In this document: piece by piece, positions 18,194 through 26,258 of the stretch
Layout: every line of letters begins with the position of its first letter
Numbering within the stretch: the first letter of the stretch is position 1
Origin: Atribacter laminatus
GTDB lineage: Bacteria > Atribacterota > Atribacteria > Atribacterales > Atribacteraceae
Assembly: GCF_015775515.1 (NCBI RefSeq)
Contig: NZ_CP065383.1
Location: 2,170,001 to 2,234,000 of the forward strand
DNA: 64,000 nt
Reading direction: 5' to 3'
Position numbers and translations under genes: made by a program
The notes under the pieces: generated by a model
What the model was told of the DNA's origin: nothing
What the model saw: only the letters and a program-made list of their open reading frames with translations
The model's database searches: none

Positions 18194-18208
18194 ATAACAT
18201 AACAGATA
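18194..18208. repeat. Target-site duplication, right copy
   Basis: Exact copy of the 15 bases left of the element. On the minus strand this reads TATCTGTTATGTTAT, which resembles the central region plus the XerD arm of a dif site; see the finding on a possible Xer target at 18192-18219. Confidence 0.8.
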
Positions 18209-18291
18209 TTGACAAATTTAACTAAATGAATATAATAATGTAAGGAAATAACGTTTAAAAAAATATAAATAAATAGAAAATCCCCTCCTTG

Positions 18292-18340
18292 CATTTATAG
18301 GGAGCCGACTCGCCCGAGTTAGCTCCCTATAAATGTTTTT
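18292..18340. terminator. Long stem-loop with T-run, terminator-like
   Basis: CATTTATAGGGAGC (18292-18305) pairs perfectly with GCTCCCTATAAATG (18322-18335), and the loop contains a second stem ACTCG/CGAGT. A TTTTT run follows directly. It looks like an intrinsic terminator on the plus strand, but no gene precedes it except the IS, so it may instead be part of a small mobile repeat or a remnant of the region disrupted by the IS. Confidence 0.5.
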
Positions 18341-18650
18341 AGGGATCATTTACTTAAATGATTGTTAGCGACCTATAAAAAAACATGAAAGACACATGCC
18401 ATTGAATCATCAATCAATGGGAGAATGAATTTAACAATTGTCCTTCTTGGAGAGGTGCCGCTTTGCGGCGGGGAGGATGTCTTTTGGTTTTTTTATGGTT
18501 ACCCTAAGAGAATGAGTAAGTAACACAAAAAATTTGGCTAAATGATATTGCCACGTCGCCTTACTCCTCGCAATGAAAGAGCAGTAATAAATTCAAATCT
18601 CCCTAACCCCTTTGCAAAAGGGGGAGGTACCACACATATGGCATGAGGTT

Positions 18651-18919
18651 CTATCCTGAAAATACCATCTTATAAATTCCCCCATTGAGGGGGGATAAAG
18701 GGGGGTGTGCCTTTAATCGGTCATCCTGAGCCCTCGCTTTTTGAGGGCGTGAGGATCTCATCTTTTAAGTTTTTTCTTCATAAATACTTTAAATGATGAG
18801 ATTCTTACGTCGTCCGGCAAAAACACCGGACTCCTCAGAATGACTAAGTGGATGGTAGAGATTGCCACGTCGCACAAGACGCTCCTCGCAATGACGGATT
18901 TAGATAGGTATTTTCATCC
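18651..18919 (+). repeat. Exact 269-bp inverted repeat, left copy
   Basis: This stretch is identical, as reverse complement, to 32154-32422. Similarity continues with a few differences to 18960 (pairing with 32111). Inside are nested small inverted repeats: GCCCTC/GAGGGC, GTCCGG/CCGGAC, and an ATTGCCACGTCG...CTCGCAATGAC pair. No open frame in it looks coding. Confidence 0.9.
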
Positions 18920-18960
18920 TCATCTGGTGCTGCAAAGCAGCATGACGGTCTATCCTGAAA

Positions 18961-19120
18961 ATCCACGGACATGATAAATCAAGCCCCTACAAAAGAATTA
19001 AAAAATAGAAGAGCTCAATTTATTGCGCCCGATCAATGGAGCGACATGCCATGGCATGTCGAATCTTTGTTTTCATCCTCATCTGGTGTTGCTAGGCAGT
19101 ATAAAAATCTATCCCGAAAA
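18961..19120 (+). repeat. Dispersed repeat module with 20-bp palindrome, copy 1
   Basis: Shares blocks with 59841-60005 in the same orientation: ATGATAAATCAAGCCCCTAC, CAATTTATTG, the palindrome CGACATGCCATGGCATGTCG (19042-19061), then GAATCTT and CATCTGGTG...CTAGGCAGTAT. The order and spacing are conserved between the two copies, so this is one repeat unit of about 160 bp, not chance. Confidence 0.75.
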
Positions 19121-19191
19121 AGCAGTGAGAAGTGAGTGGTGAAATTTATCTTTAAAGCCAACACAGATAACTACCCAGAAAAAAGTAAAAT

Positions 19192-20007
19192 TTATTTATG
19201 ATAAGTGATTTGAGAGAATTGACCAATAATTTTTCTTGGAACTCCAAAATAGCGCTCAAATAACAAACCATGACCAGTTGGAAACCAAAATATTTTTTTT
19301 GGTGAAGAAGCAGCATCAAAAAGTGCCCAAGTACATTCGGGAGGAACAATGACATCTTGGCTGGCATTAAAAAAATAGACAGGAACCTGATCCAAATGAG
19401 ATATCCAATGCAATGGATCGATATCCTTCCATTGCCGAGCAAGGTCAAAAGGTGAGATTTTTTTCTTAAGAAGGCTATAGCGGATATTGACCATGGAATC
19501 AAGCAGGCTTTCTCGAGCAAGAATTTCTAAATTTCCACCTCCTACCACCAGGGCAATTCCTTTAAAATTTTTATATTGGCCACAAACAATACTACCAATT
19601 ATCGCGCCCAAGCTTACCCCCCAAAAAAAAAGAGAATGACGATCAAAATCAGGATGATTTTCAATAAACCGAAGAGCGATTAAAGAATTGTTAATAGTTC
19701 TAAAAAAAGCTTTTTTATCATTTTCAATGTCAGGAGAAAGAATGTCTTTTCCAGCTTGAGTTCGATCACCATGATATTCCATGTCTATGGCTAACGCCAT
19801 AAAGCCCGACTTTCCAAGCTCATTGGCAAGGAATTGGATGTTTTCTTTGCTGCCACGATAATAATGAAGGAAAAAAATGGCCGGGTAGGGAGGGGGTGTG
19901 GTTGGTTTAATCATCAGTGCGGGTATTTGTGGGTTAATATAGAACTTGGTTAAGAGATAGTTTTTACTTTGACGAATTATTCGATGGGATTTTGAATCAG
20001 CATTCAT
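19192..20007 (-). CDS. Alpha/beta-hydrolase (dienelactone hydrolase/esterase-like)
   Basis: Serine hydrolase with the nucleophile elbow WGVSLGA (GxSxG), an acid-loop Asp in ASQDVIVPPE and the catalytic His in TGHGLLF. An oxyanion-type FFLHYYRGSKE segment follows the first strand. 271 residues, no signal peptide, so cytoplasmic. It belongs to the DLH/acetyl-xylan-esterase-like group; the substrate cannot be told. It is divergent from the sugar-ABC operon, sharing a 206-bp intergenic region, so an esterase acting on acylated sugars is possible but unproven. Confidence 0.78.
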   Translation of the reverse strand: MNADSKSHRIIRQSKNYLLTKFYINPQIPALMIKPTTPPPYPAIFFLHYYRGSKENIQFLANELGKSGFMALAIDMEYHGDRTQAGKDILSPDIENDKKAFFRTINNSLIALRFIENHPDFDRHSLFFWGVSLGAIIGSIVCGQYKNFKGIALVVGGGNLEILARESLLDSMVNIRYSLLKKKISPFDLARQWKDIDPLHWISHLDQVPVYFFNASQDVIVPPECTWALFDAASSPKKIFWFPTGHGLLFERYFGVPRKIIGQFSQITYHK

Positions 20008-20057
20008 TTCTTTTCACCAATAAGCTTTTATTGTTGTTTTTTATCAAAAAATATAAA

Positions 20058-20086
20058 TTGACAGCTCAAACCAGCTCAATTATACT
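20058..20086 (+). promoter_or_regulatory. Sigma-70-type promoter of the sugar ABC operon
   Basis: TTGACA (20058-20063), exactly 17 bp spacer, TATACT (20081-20086). The spacer contains a repeated GCTCAA and paired AGCT half-sites, which could be an operator. The expected start point near 20093 gives a leader of about 120 nt before the binding-protein gene. Confidence 0.72.
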
Positions 20087-20213
20087 CTAAAAGAGGTCGG
20101 AAGTCTTATTGTGTTTTTGTTTTAGGGTGATCGAAAATGGCAAGGAGGTGAAAATCAAATAGTTTTATATGAAGGTGATTATTCATTAAAAAAAATTAAA
20201 AGGGGGGTTATTT

Positions 20214-21227
20214 ATGAAAAGAAATAGATCAAAGTTGGTCTTGTATATTAGTATTATTACAATTCTTGTCCTCAGTCTTTTCCTCTCTGCTGGCATCTCC
20301 AATGCACAAGATAAAAAACTAACTTTCTATTATGTTGACCACGGAACACCTGGTAATCCTTTCTGGGCAGTTTATTACAAGGGGATCGAAGATGCTATTC
20401 AGTGGTTAGCTCAATTTGGTGTAGAAGTGAAGCATCTTTCTGCTGAAGCTGATGTAAAAAAACAGATTGATATGCTAAAAATGGCTGTAGCAGCAAAACC
20501 TGATGGGTTGGTTACCTCAATAATTGATCCGAAAACTTTCGATCCCATTCTTCGGCCAGCTATTGAAGCAGGTATGGCGTTAATGGCAGCTAATGTAGAG
20601 GATCCTCGTCCTCCCGAGGAAAGAATTCCCTATTTAGCCTATTATGGAGAAGACACTTGGAAATCTGGTGTTGAGTTAGGAGCAGCTTTAATTAAATACA
20701 TCAAAGAAACCAATGGTTTCCAACCAAAACATGTGCTTCTGTGTAATCCCATGGCAGGCCATTACGTTTGGGAAGCACGACTCCAAATGTTGGGAGAAAC
20801 CTTGGAAAAAGAATATGGAACCAAGCAAGATAAAGTGGTTGTTGGTGAAGATCCAACCAAAGCCATGGAAATTATTCGAGCCTTTTTGGTAAAGAATCCT
20901 GATGTTGATGTTATTTGTGCCCCAACCCACTTTACCCATGCTAATGTAGGTTTGGTAAAAGAATTAGGCAGAGAAGCAGGCAAAGATATTTATCTTTGTT
21001 GTTTTGATATGATGCCGGAAACGCTTCAGGATATCAAAGATGGAAAAGTTGTTTGTACTCATGACCAGCAACAATATTTACAAGGCTTTCTCCCGCTGAT
21101 CGATCTCTATCTCTATAAAGCAAAATACAATGTTCATCCTTACGGAATTGTATCAACCGGACCAATTATTATTGATCGATACAACGTAGATACAGTAATA
21201 GAGGGAGCAAAAGCTGGATATCGGTAG
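20214..21227 (+). CDS. Sugar ABC transporter substrate-binding protein
   Basis: Periplasmic-binding-protein (RbsB-like, Peripla_BP_4) that captures a sugar or related polyol for import. The N-terminus is a clear signal peptide (KRNRSK, hydrophobic core, cleavage near SNA-Q); there is no lipobox Cys, so the protein is likely free in a periplasm. The mature part has the typical KQIDMLKMAVAAKPDGLVTSIID and late hinge segments. 337 residues. A GGGGGG ribosome site precedes the ATG. It is the first gene of the SBP-ATPase-permease-permease operon; the ligand is not deducible. Confidence 0.9.
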   Translation: MKRNRSKLVLYISIITILVLSLFLSAGISNAQDKKLTFYYVDHGTPGNPFWAVYYKGIEDAIQWLAQFGVEVKHLSAEADVKKQIDMLKMAVAAKPDGLVTSIIDPKTFDPILRPAIEAGMALMAANVEDPRPPEERIPYLAYYGEDTWKSGVELGAALIKYIKETNGFQPKHVLLCNPMAGHYVWEARLQMLGETLEKEYGTKQDKVVVGEDPTKAMEIIRAFLVKNPDVDVICAPTHFTHANVGLVKELGREAGKDIYLCCFDMMPETLQDIKDGKVVCTHDQQQYLQGFLPLIDLYLYKAKYNVHPYGIVSTGPIIIDRYNVDTVIEGAKAGYR

Positions 21228-21243
21228 ATTTGTTGAGTAAAAA

Positions 21244-21271
21244 ATCCTGCCCGTTTTTTAACGGGCAGGAT
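21244..21271 (+). other. Intra-operon stem-loop after binding-protein gene
   Basis: ATCCTGCCCGTT pairs with AACGGGCAGGAT across a 4-nt T loop (12 perfect pairs), 16 bp after the binding-protein stop codon. No T-run follows, so it is not a full terminator. Such hairpins usually protect the upstream mRNA from decay and raise binding-protein output over the transporter genes. Confidence 0.65.
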
Positions 21272-21306
21272 GGGTCAATTCCCATTCTTGGAGAGGAGAT
21301 AGGATT

Positions 21307-22101
21307 ATGAACACTGAGACTGCATCGATTGCAAATGAAACCTCCCCACTTCTCAAAATTAAAGGATTAACCAAACGTTTTGGAGGAGTCATTGCCCTCA
21401 ATAAAGTAGATTTTGATGTCAATTACAATGAAGTTGTTGGACTTCTTGGTGATAATGGAGCAGGAAAATCTACTTTGGTAAAAACTATAATGGGAGTTTT
21501 CCCACCCGATCAAGGTGAAATGTTTTTCATGGGGAAAAAAATTTCTTTCCGTTCACCAGAAGAAGCAAGAGCGGCTGGCATTGAGATAGTTTATCAAGGA
21601 ATGAACCTCATTGAAACCATGAACATCTGGAGAAATTTTTTTGTTGGTAAAGAAGAAGTAAAAAAAGATAGTTTTTTTAAATTTCTTGATGTTCAGATCA
21701 TGAAACAACGAACCAGTGAAAATTTAGAGAAGGTCCGGGTCAGTATGCGTTCCCCCGACGAATATGTCAACATCCTATCGGGAGGTCAGAAACAATCAAT
21801 TGCCATAGGTCGAGCCCTTTACTTTGGCGCTAAGTTACTCATTCTCGATGAACCAACAACCGCTTTATCAGTTCGAGAAACTGAAAAAGTGCTTGATTTT
21901 ATTAAATCACTCAAAAAGGAAGGCGTTTCGGTTATATTCATTACCCATAATATTTATCATGTATTTGATGTTGCTGATCGCTTTGAAATTTTAGACCACG
22001 GTGTCAAAATTGGTTCTCTTTCTCGTCATGAAGCTGCTGCTGGAACCTGCTCTCCAGAAATTATTATGGAAATTATCAGAAAGGGGAGGAAAGATGCCTG
22101 A
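21307..22101 (+). CDS. Sugar ABC transporter ATP-binding protein
   Basis: Single-nucleotide-binding-domain ATPase for the CUT2-type sugar importer. Walker A GDNGAGKST, Q-loop YQGM, signature LSGGQKQS, Walker B LLILDEPT, H-loop ITHN. At 264 residues it is one ABC domain, unlike RbsA/XylG, which are fused doubles of about 500, so it must act as a homodimer. GAGAGGAG lies upstream of the ATG. The 3' end overlaps the next permease gene by 8 bp. Confidence 0.92.
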   Translation: MNTETASIANETSPLLKIKGLTKRFGGVIALNKVDFDVNYNEVVGLLGDNGAGKSTLVKTIMGVFPPDQGEMFFMGKKISFRSPEEARAAGIEIVYQGMNLIETMNIWRNFFVGKEEVKKDSFFKFLDVQIMKQRTSENLEKVRVSMRSPDEYVNILSGGQKQSIAIGRALYFGAKLLILDEPTTALSVRETEKVLDFIKSLKKEGVSVIFITHNIYHVFDVADRFEILDHGVKIGSLSRHEAAAGTCSPEIIMEIIRKGRKDA

Positions 22102-23077
22102 GCATAATCAGCTTAAACCTTCAAATTCATCAAAACCCCTTCTATTGCGGTCGGAATTAATAGTTATTCTTCTTCTTCTGGTTTTTTTTATTCTTTTTTC
22201 TCGGATATCTGCTGGGTTTTTTTCCTCAAGCATGCTCAATGTCATTTTTTTAACTGGTTCTGAATTAGGGATTATTGCCTTAGGTGTAACCTTATTAATT
22301 ATCTCCGGTGAAATGGATCTTTCAGTTGCATCGGTTTTTGTTTTCAGCAATTACATAGTTTTAATTAGTAATCAATTTGGTTTGCCGATTCTGTTCAGTT
22401 TTATTTTTGGAATTATTTTTGGAATTGGTGCTGGATTCTTAAATGGATTTTTCACTATGAAATTTAAAATTCCGTCATTTGTTGTTACCCTGGGATTTAT
22501 GATTTTTTGGCGGGCAGTATTAGCTGGATTAACCAATGGAGAACCTACTTATTACGAGGGAGCTCCGACTCGATTTTTTGAGATATTGGGTGGGCAAATC
22601 GGATTCATACCGAATCAATTTATCTGGTTCTGTATTTTAGCAGTTATATTCAGCATTGTCCTCAATCGAACCAAGTTTGGTAACTGGATTATGGCAACCG
22701 GAGGAAGCATTCAAACCGCTCGGGCTTTAGGGGTTAATGTTTTTCGTACTAAAATGATCTGTTTTATGATTTCATCAGCTTTAGCCGCCTTTGCCGGAGC
22801 ATCGTTTTTGGTTCGTTCTAGTTACCTTGATCCTATTGTGGCTACTGGGATGGAATTAGAGGCGGTAGCAGCTGCTGTTATTGGAGGGACTATTCTTACC
22901 GGTGGAATTGGGAGTATCATTGGAACATCGATATGTGCCTTCCTTCTTAAGGAAGTCCAAGTAGGAATTGCGACTTATGGAATTCGAGTCGAATATTATA
23001 ATGTTCTGGTAGGAATCTTGCTCATGATTGCTGCAGTAATTAATAGCGCCTTGATTAAAAAACTTCTAAAAACTTAA
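22094..23077 (+). CDS. Sugar ABC transporter permease 1
   Basis: CUT2-type inner-membrane permease (BPD_transp_2). It contains GEMDLSVASVFVFSNY, the MKFKIPSFVVTLGF segment and the EAA-like ATGGSIQTARALGVN loop, with 8-10 predicted spans. The ATG at 22094 has GGGGAGGA just before it and is preferred over a longer frame that overlaps the ATPase gene by 100 bp. 327 residues. Paired with a second, related permease, so the transporter is likely a heterodimeric channel. Confidence 0.9.
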   Translation: MPEHNQLKPSNSSKPLLLRSELIVILLLLVFFILFSRISAGFFSSSMLNVIFLTGSELGIIALGVTLLIISGEMDLSVASVFVFSNYIVLISNQFGLPILFSFIFGIIFGIGAGFLNGFFTMKFKIPSFVVTLGFMIFWRAVLAGLTNGEPTYYEGAPTRFFEILGGQIGFIPNQFIWFCILAVIFSIVLNRTKFGNWIMATGGSIQTARALGVNVFRTKMICFMISSALAAFAGASFLVRSSYLDPIVATGMELEAVAAAVIGGTILTGGIGSIIGTSICAFLLKEVQVGIATYGIRVEYYNVLVGILLMIAAVINSALIKKLLKT

Positions 23078-23121
23078 AACATGAGGGTTAAAAGGATATG
23101 AAGAGAACGTAGGGGGAGAGC

Positions 23122-24141
23122 ATGAAAAACATACTTAATCATTATCGGGAAAATCAAGCAGCCACTCGGGATATACCATTTAAAAGAAAAGTCACCTTAC
23201 GATACGAAATAACTGTTATCCTTGCCTTGGCAATTATTTTTGTATTTTTTTCAATATTATCTCCAAATTTCCTTGGACCGCTTATCCTTCCTGGAATACT
23301 CCTGATCGGGGCAGAATTGGGAATATTAGCCTTGGGTCAAACTTTTGTTATCATTGTAGGAGAAATTGATCTCTCGATAGCATCAGTTTATGGCTGGGCG
23401 GCAGTTATTGCCACTCTTTTGTCCAATAATGGTTTTCCTTATCCGGTCAGTTTAATTATTGCGATTGCTTTTGGATGCATGGTCGGTTTTTTGAACGGGT
23501 TAATAACTCAAAAGTTTAAAATTCCTGCTTTGATTGCGACCTTGGGCATGATGTGGATCTTGAGGGGAAATTTAATTGGGCTCTTTGGCGGCAGTTTTAT
23601 TTCTTATAAAGGGAAAGAATCAATCCTGCTGCAATCACTTGGTGGTCGTATTGGCTATTTCCCACGTCTATTTTTCTGGTTTATTGGCATTGCCCTGCTA
23701 CTCAATTATATTTTATACCATACCCGAATAGGGAATTGGATATTTGCAACTGGGGGAAATCGTGAAACCGCACGAGCTTTAGGTGTGAACACCACCCGGA
23801 GTAAAATTGCTTCTTTCGTTATTTGTTCTGCTTTAGCAGCTTTTGCGGGTGGGGCTTACATTGGAAGGATTGATTGGTTTATGACTCGGATTGGTATGAG
23901 TAGTATGGGTTATGGTTTAGAAATTGAGGCGATTGCAGCATCTATTATGGGAGGTACCGCTTTCACTGGAGGGAAAGGAAGTATCATTGCTGTTTCAATC
24001 GCAGCCTTTGCCTTTTCTTCTTTTAAAAGTGGTTTGATACTAATTGGAGCAACTGGTTACTGGATTGATGCCGCAGTAGCAGTTCTTCTTATCCTTTTTT
24101 GTCTTCTCCAACGAATGGGCCGCAGTAGTAATCATACTTGA
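23122..24141 (+). CDS. Sugar ABC transporter permease 2
   Basis: Second CUT2-type permease, clearly paralogous to the preceding one: GEIDLSIASVYGW, QKFKIPALIATLGM and ATGGNRETARALGVN align with its counterparts. 339 residues with an extra basic N-terminal extension. GTAGGGGGAGAG precedes the ATG. The end of the operon proper; pckA follows after 58 bp with its own ribosome site. Confidence 0.9.
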   Translation: MKNILNHYRENQAATRDIPFKRKVTLRYEITVILALAIIFVFFSILSPNFLGPLILPGILLIGAELGILALGQTFVIIVGEIDLSIASVYGWAAVIATLLSNNGFPYPVSLIIAIAFGCMVGFLNGLITQKFKIPALIATLGMMWILRGNLIGLFGGSFISYKGKESILLQSLGGRIGYFPRLFFWFIGIALLLNYILYHTRIGNWIFATGGNRETARALGVNTTRSKIASFVICSALAAFAGGAYIGRIDWFMTRIGMSSMGYGLEIEAIAASIMGGTAFTGGKGSIIAVSIAAFAFSSFKSGLILIGATGYWIDAAVAVLLILFCLLQRMGRSSNHT

Positions 24142-24199
24142 TGAATGAAAAATATATGGTAGAATTGAAAAAATTCTTTTTTGGGAAGGTGAGAACCGG

Positions 24200-25747
24200 A
24201 TGCTGAAAGCCCACTATTCATTCGAGAAATCAGGTGTATTTAACCCCAAACAAGTGTTTTATCATTTAAGCATACCTGAGTTGTTTGAACATGCATTACA
24301 AAAAAAAGAGGGCATACTATCATCAACAGGTGCGTTCAGTGTTCTCACTGGAGCTTATACTGGGCGATCACCAGAAGATCGTTTTTTTGTTGATGACGAA
24401 ACGACCCATAATTTGATTGACTGGGGCAAGGTTAATAAACCGATATCACAGGAAATATATGAGCGTTTGTATGCCAAAATGATGAGTTATCTTCAGCAAA
24501 AAGATGTCTATCTCGATGACGCTTATGTTGGAACCGACCCAAAAAATCGCTTGGCAGTTCGTTTTATCAACGAATATGCATATTGTTCAATATTTGTGAA
24601 TAATATGTTTTTAGAACCGAATACCCAAGAATTGCAATCATTTGTTCCAGATTTTACTGTATTCTGTTTCCCTCGTTTTAAAGCAATTCCTGGGATTGAT
24701 GGAGTTCGTTCTGAAGCGTTTGTCATTATCAATTTTAAGGAGAAAAAAATAATAATCGGTGGTACCTCCTACGGTGGTGAAATAAAAAAAGCCGTTTTTA
24801 CTGTTATGAATTTTCTTCTTCCTCAAAAAGGAGTTCTCCCAATGCATTGCTCGGCTAATATTGGTAAAGATGGAGATGTGGCAATATTTTTTGGCTTATC
24901 AGGAACTGGTAAAACTTCACTTTCAGCTGATATTGAAAGACGTCTAATCGGAGATGATGAGCATGGTTGGTCAGAGCAAGGGATCTTTAACTTTGAGGGA
25001 GGCTGCTATGCAAAATGTATCAATCTTTCAAAAGAAAAAGAACCACAAATTTGGGATGCTATCCGCTATGGAGCAATAATGGAAAATATTTACCTTGCAC
25101 CAGATTCTCGCCAACCTGATTATACCGACAACCGATATACCGAAAATACACGGGTGAGCTATCCAATTGAATTTATCCCAAATGCTTTAATACCAGGAAT
25201 TGCAAAACATCCGCAAGTAATTATATTTTTAACTGCCGATGCTTTCGGAGTTATGCCGCCAGTAGCGAAGTTAACCACCGAAAAAGCTATTTATAACTTT
25301 ATTTTAGGTTACACCAGTAAATTGGCTGGGACAGAAAGAGGGATAGTAGAACCACAGGCCACCTTTTCAGTGTGTTTTGGAGCACCTTTTATGCCTCTCA
25401 ACCCCAAAACCTACGCTCAAATGTTGGGAAAGAAAATTTCCCAACATGGTTCCAGAGTTTATTTGGTAAATACCGGTTGGGTTGGTGGTCCCTACGGAAT
25501 AGGAAAGAGAATCGATATTGATTATACCCGGAAAATGGTCAAGGTAGCAATTGATGGGACGATTGATCAGAATGGTTATCATGAAGATACAGTTTTCCAG
25601 CTTTTAATACCAAACGAATTGCCTGGTATTCCCAATGATATATTGAATCCGGGGAATCTTTGGAACAATCATTCTGACTATGCCAACGAAGCTCAAAAAC
25701 TGAAAAATCGTTTTGATGAGGTTATGAAGAAATACCTCCCTCTTTAA
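24200..25747 (+). CDS. pckA: Phosphoenolpyruvate carboxykinase (ATP)
   Basis: Interconverts oxaloacetate + ATP and PEP + CO2 + ADP; in fermenters it may run either way. It has the kinase-1a P-loop GLSGTGKTS, kinase-2 LIGDDEHGW, the GAYTGRSPEDRF substrate loop and the ENTRVSYP segment. 515 residues, typical of the ATP-dependent class. Lies right after the sugar transport operon and is closed by a strong bidirectional terminator, so it may be co-transcribed with the transporter, although this is inference from spacing. Confidence 0.95.
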   Translation: MLKAHYSFEKSGVFNPKQVFYHLSIPELFEHALQKKEGILSSTGAFSVLTGAYTGRSPEDRFFVDDETTHNLIDWGKVNKPISQEIYERLYAKMMSYLQQKDVYLDDAYVGTDPKNRLAVRFINEYAYCSIFVNNMFLEPNTQELQSFVPDFTVFCFPRFKAIPGIDGVRSEAFVIINFKEKKIIIGGTSYGGEIKKAVFTVMNFLLPQKGVLPMHCSANIGKDGDVAIFFGLSGTGKTSLSADIERRLIGDDEHGWSEQGIFNFEGGCYAKCINLSKEKEPQIWDAIRYGAIMENIYLAPDSRQPDYTDNRYTENTRVSYPIEFIPNALIPGIAKHPQVIIFLTADAFGVMPPVAKLTTEKAIYNFILGYTSKLAGTERGIVEPQATFSVCFGAPFMPLNPKTYAQMLGKKISQHGSRVYLVNTGWVGGPYGIGKRIDIDYTRKMVKVAIDGTIDQNGYHEDTVFQLLIPNELPGIPNDILNPGNLWNNHSDYANEAQKLKNRFDEVMKKYLPL

Positions 25748-25763
25748 AAATGGAATTCAAAAA

Positions 25764-25800
25764 AATAAAAAGCGGTCGTCTAGGACAGCCGCTTTTTATT
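25764..25800. terminator. Bidirectional intrinsic terminator
   Basis: AATAAAAAGCGG (25764-25775) pairs with CCGCTTTTTATT (25789-25800); T-runs on both strands. It sits between the convergent pckA and ACT-domain genes and should terminate both. Confidence 0.85.
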
Positions 25801-25801
25801 T

Positions 25802-26230
25802 TTAATACTTATAAATCTCTTCATCGGTGAGGAGCTGAAAGTTATTTCTTTCTAAAACACTCTGAGCTCGTGGCTGGCTTTCAACCTGAATAATGAGTAT
25901 TGCCTTCTTGCCACTGGCTACAACAAATCCGTAAGCATCTTCGATGTTGATGCTATTTTCCGCTAAGACCTCGGCAACCCGATGGAGACCACCTGGTAGG
26001 TCTTCCATAATGACTGCGATGACTTCTTGTAAATAGGAAGGAATTCCTTGGCTACGAAGAATTTCAAAAGCTTCATGGGGTTGATCGACTAAAACTTTAA
26101 TGACCCCGAATCCATTTGCGCTGGATATGGTTATTGCCCGAATATTAATGGAAGCTTCTGTAAATAAACGTGTTAATTTTTCTATTCTCCCCGGTTTATT
26201 TTCAGCAAAAATTGAAACCTGATGAGCCAT
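25802..26230 (-). CDS. Tandem ACT-domain protein
   Basis: Two ACT ligand-binding domains (about residues 1-70 and 72-142) and nothing else: HQVSIFAENKPGRIEKLTRLF begins the first, IMEDLPGGLHRVAEVLAENSINIEDAY the second. ACT domains bind amino acids or related small molecules. The gene follows paaK on the same strand, 28 bp away; this PaaK-ACT pairing is common in anaerobes and archaea and suggests a regulator of aryl-acid activation. Confidence 0.88.
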   Translation of the reverse strand: MAHQVSIFAENKPGRIEKLTRLFTEASINIRAITISSANGFGVIKVLVDQPHEAFEILRSQGIPSYLQEVIAVIMEDLPGGLHRVAEVLAENSINIEDAYGFVVASGKKAILIIQVESQPRAQSVLERNNFQLLTDEEIYKY

Positions 26231-26258
26231 ATTCGGTCCGCACTCCTTTCAAGGAAAG

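Larger units (their letters stand above)
18210..19191. repeat. Repeat-rich intergenic region
   Basis: About 980 bp without a plausible gene. From left to right: a long hairpin (18292-18335), a block with ATTGCCACGTCG...CTCGCAATGA (about 18547-18577), a CCCTAACCCC/GGGGGAGG block (about 18601-18628), the exact 269-bp inverted-repeat copy (18651-18919) with a diverged tail to 18960, and a second module (18961-19120) containing the 20-bp palindrome. All these modules recur in other gaps of the window. Confidence 0.7.
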
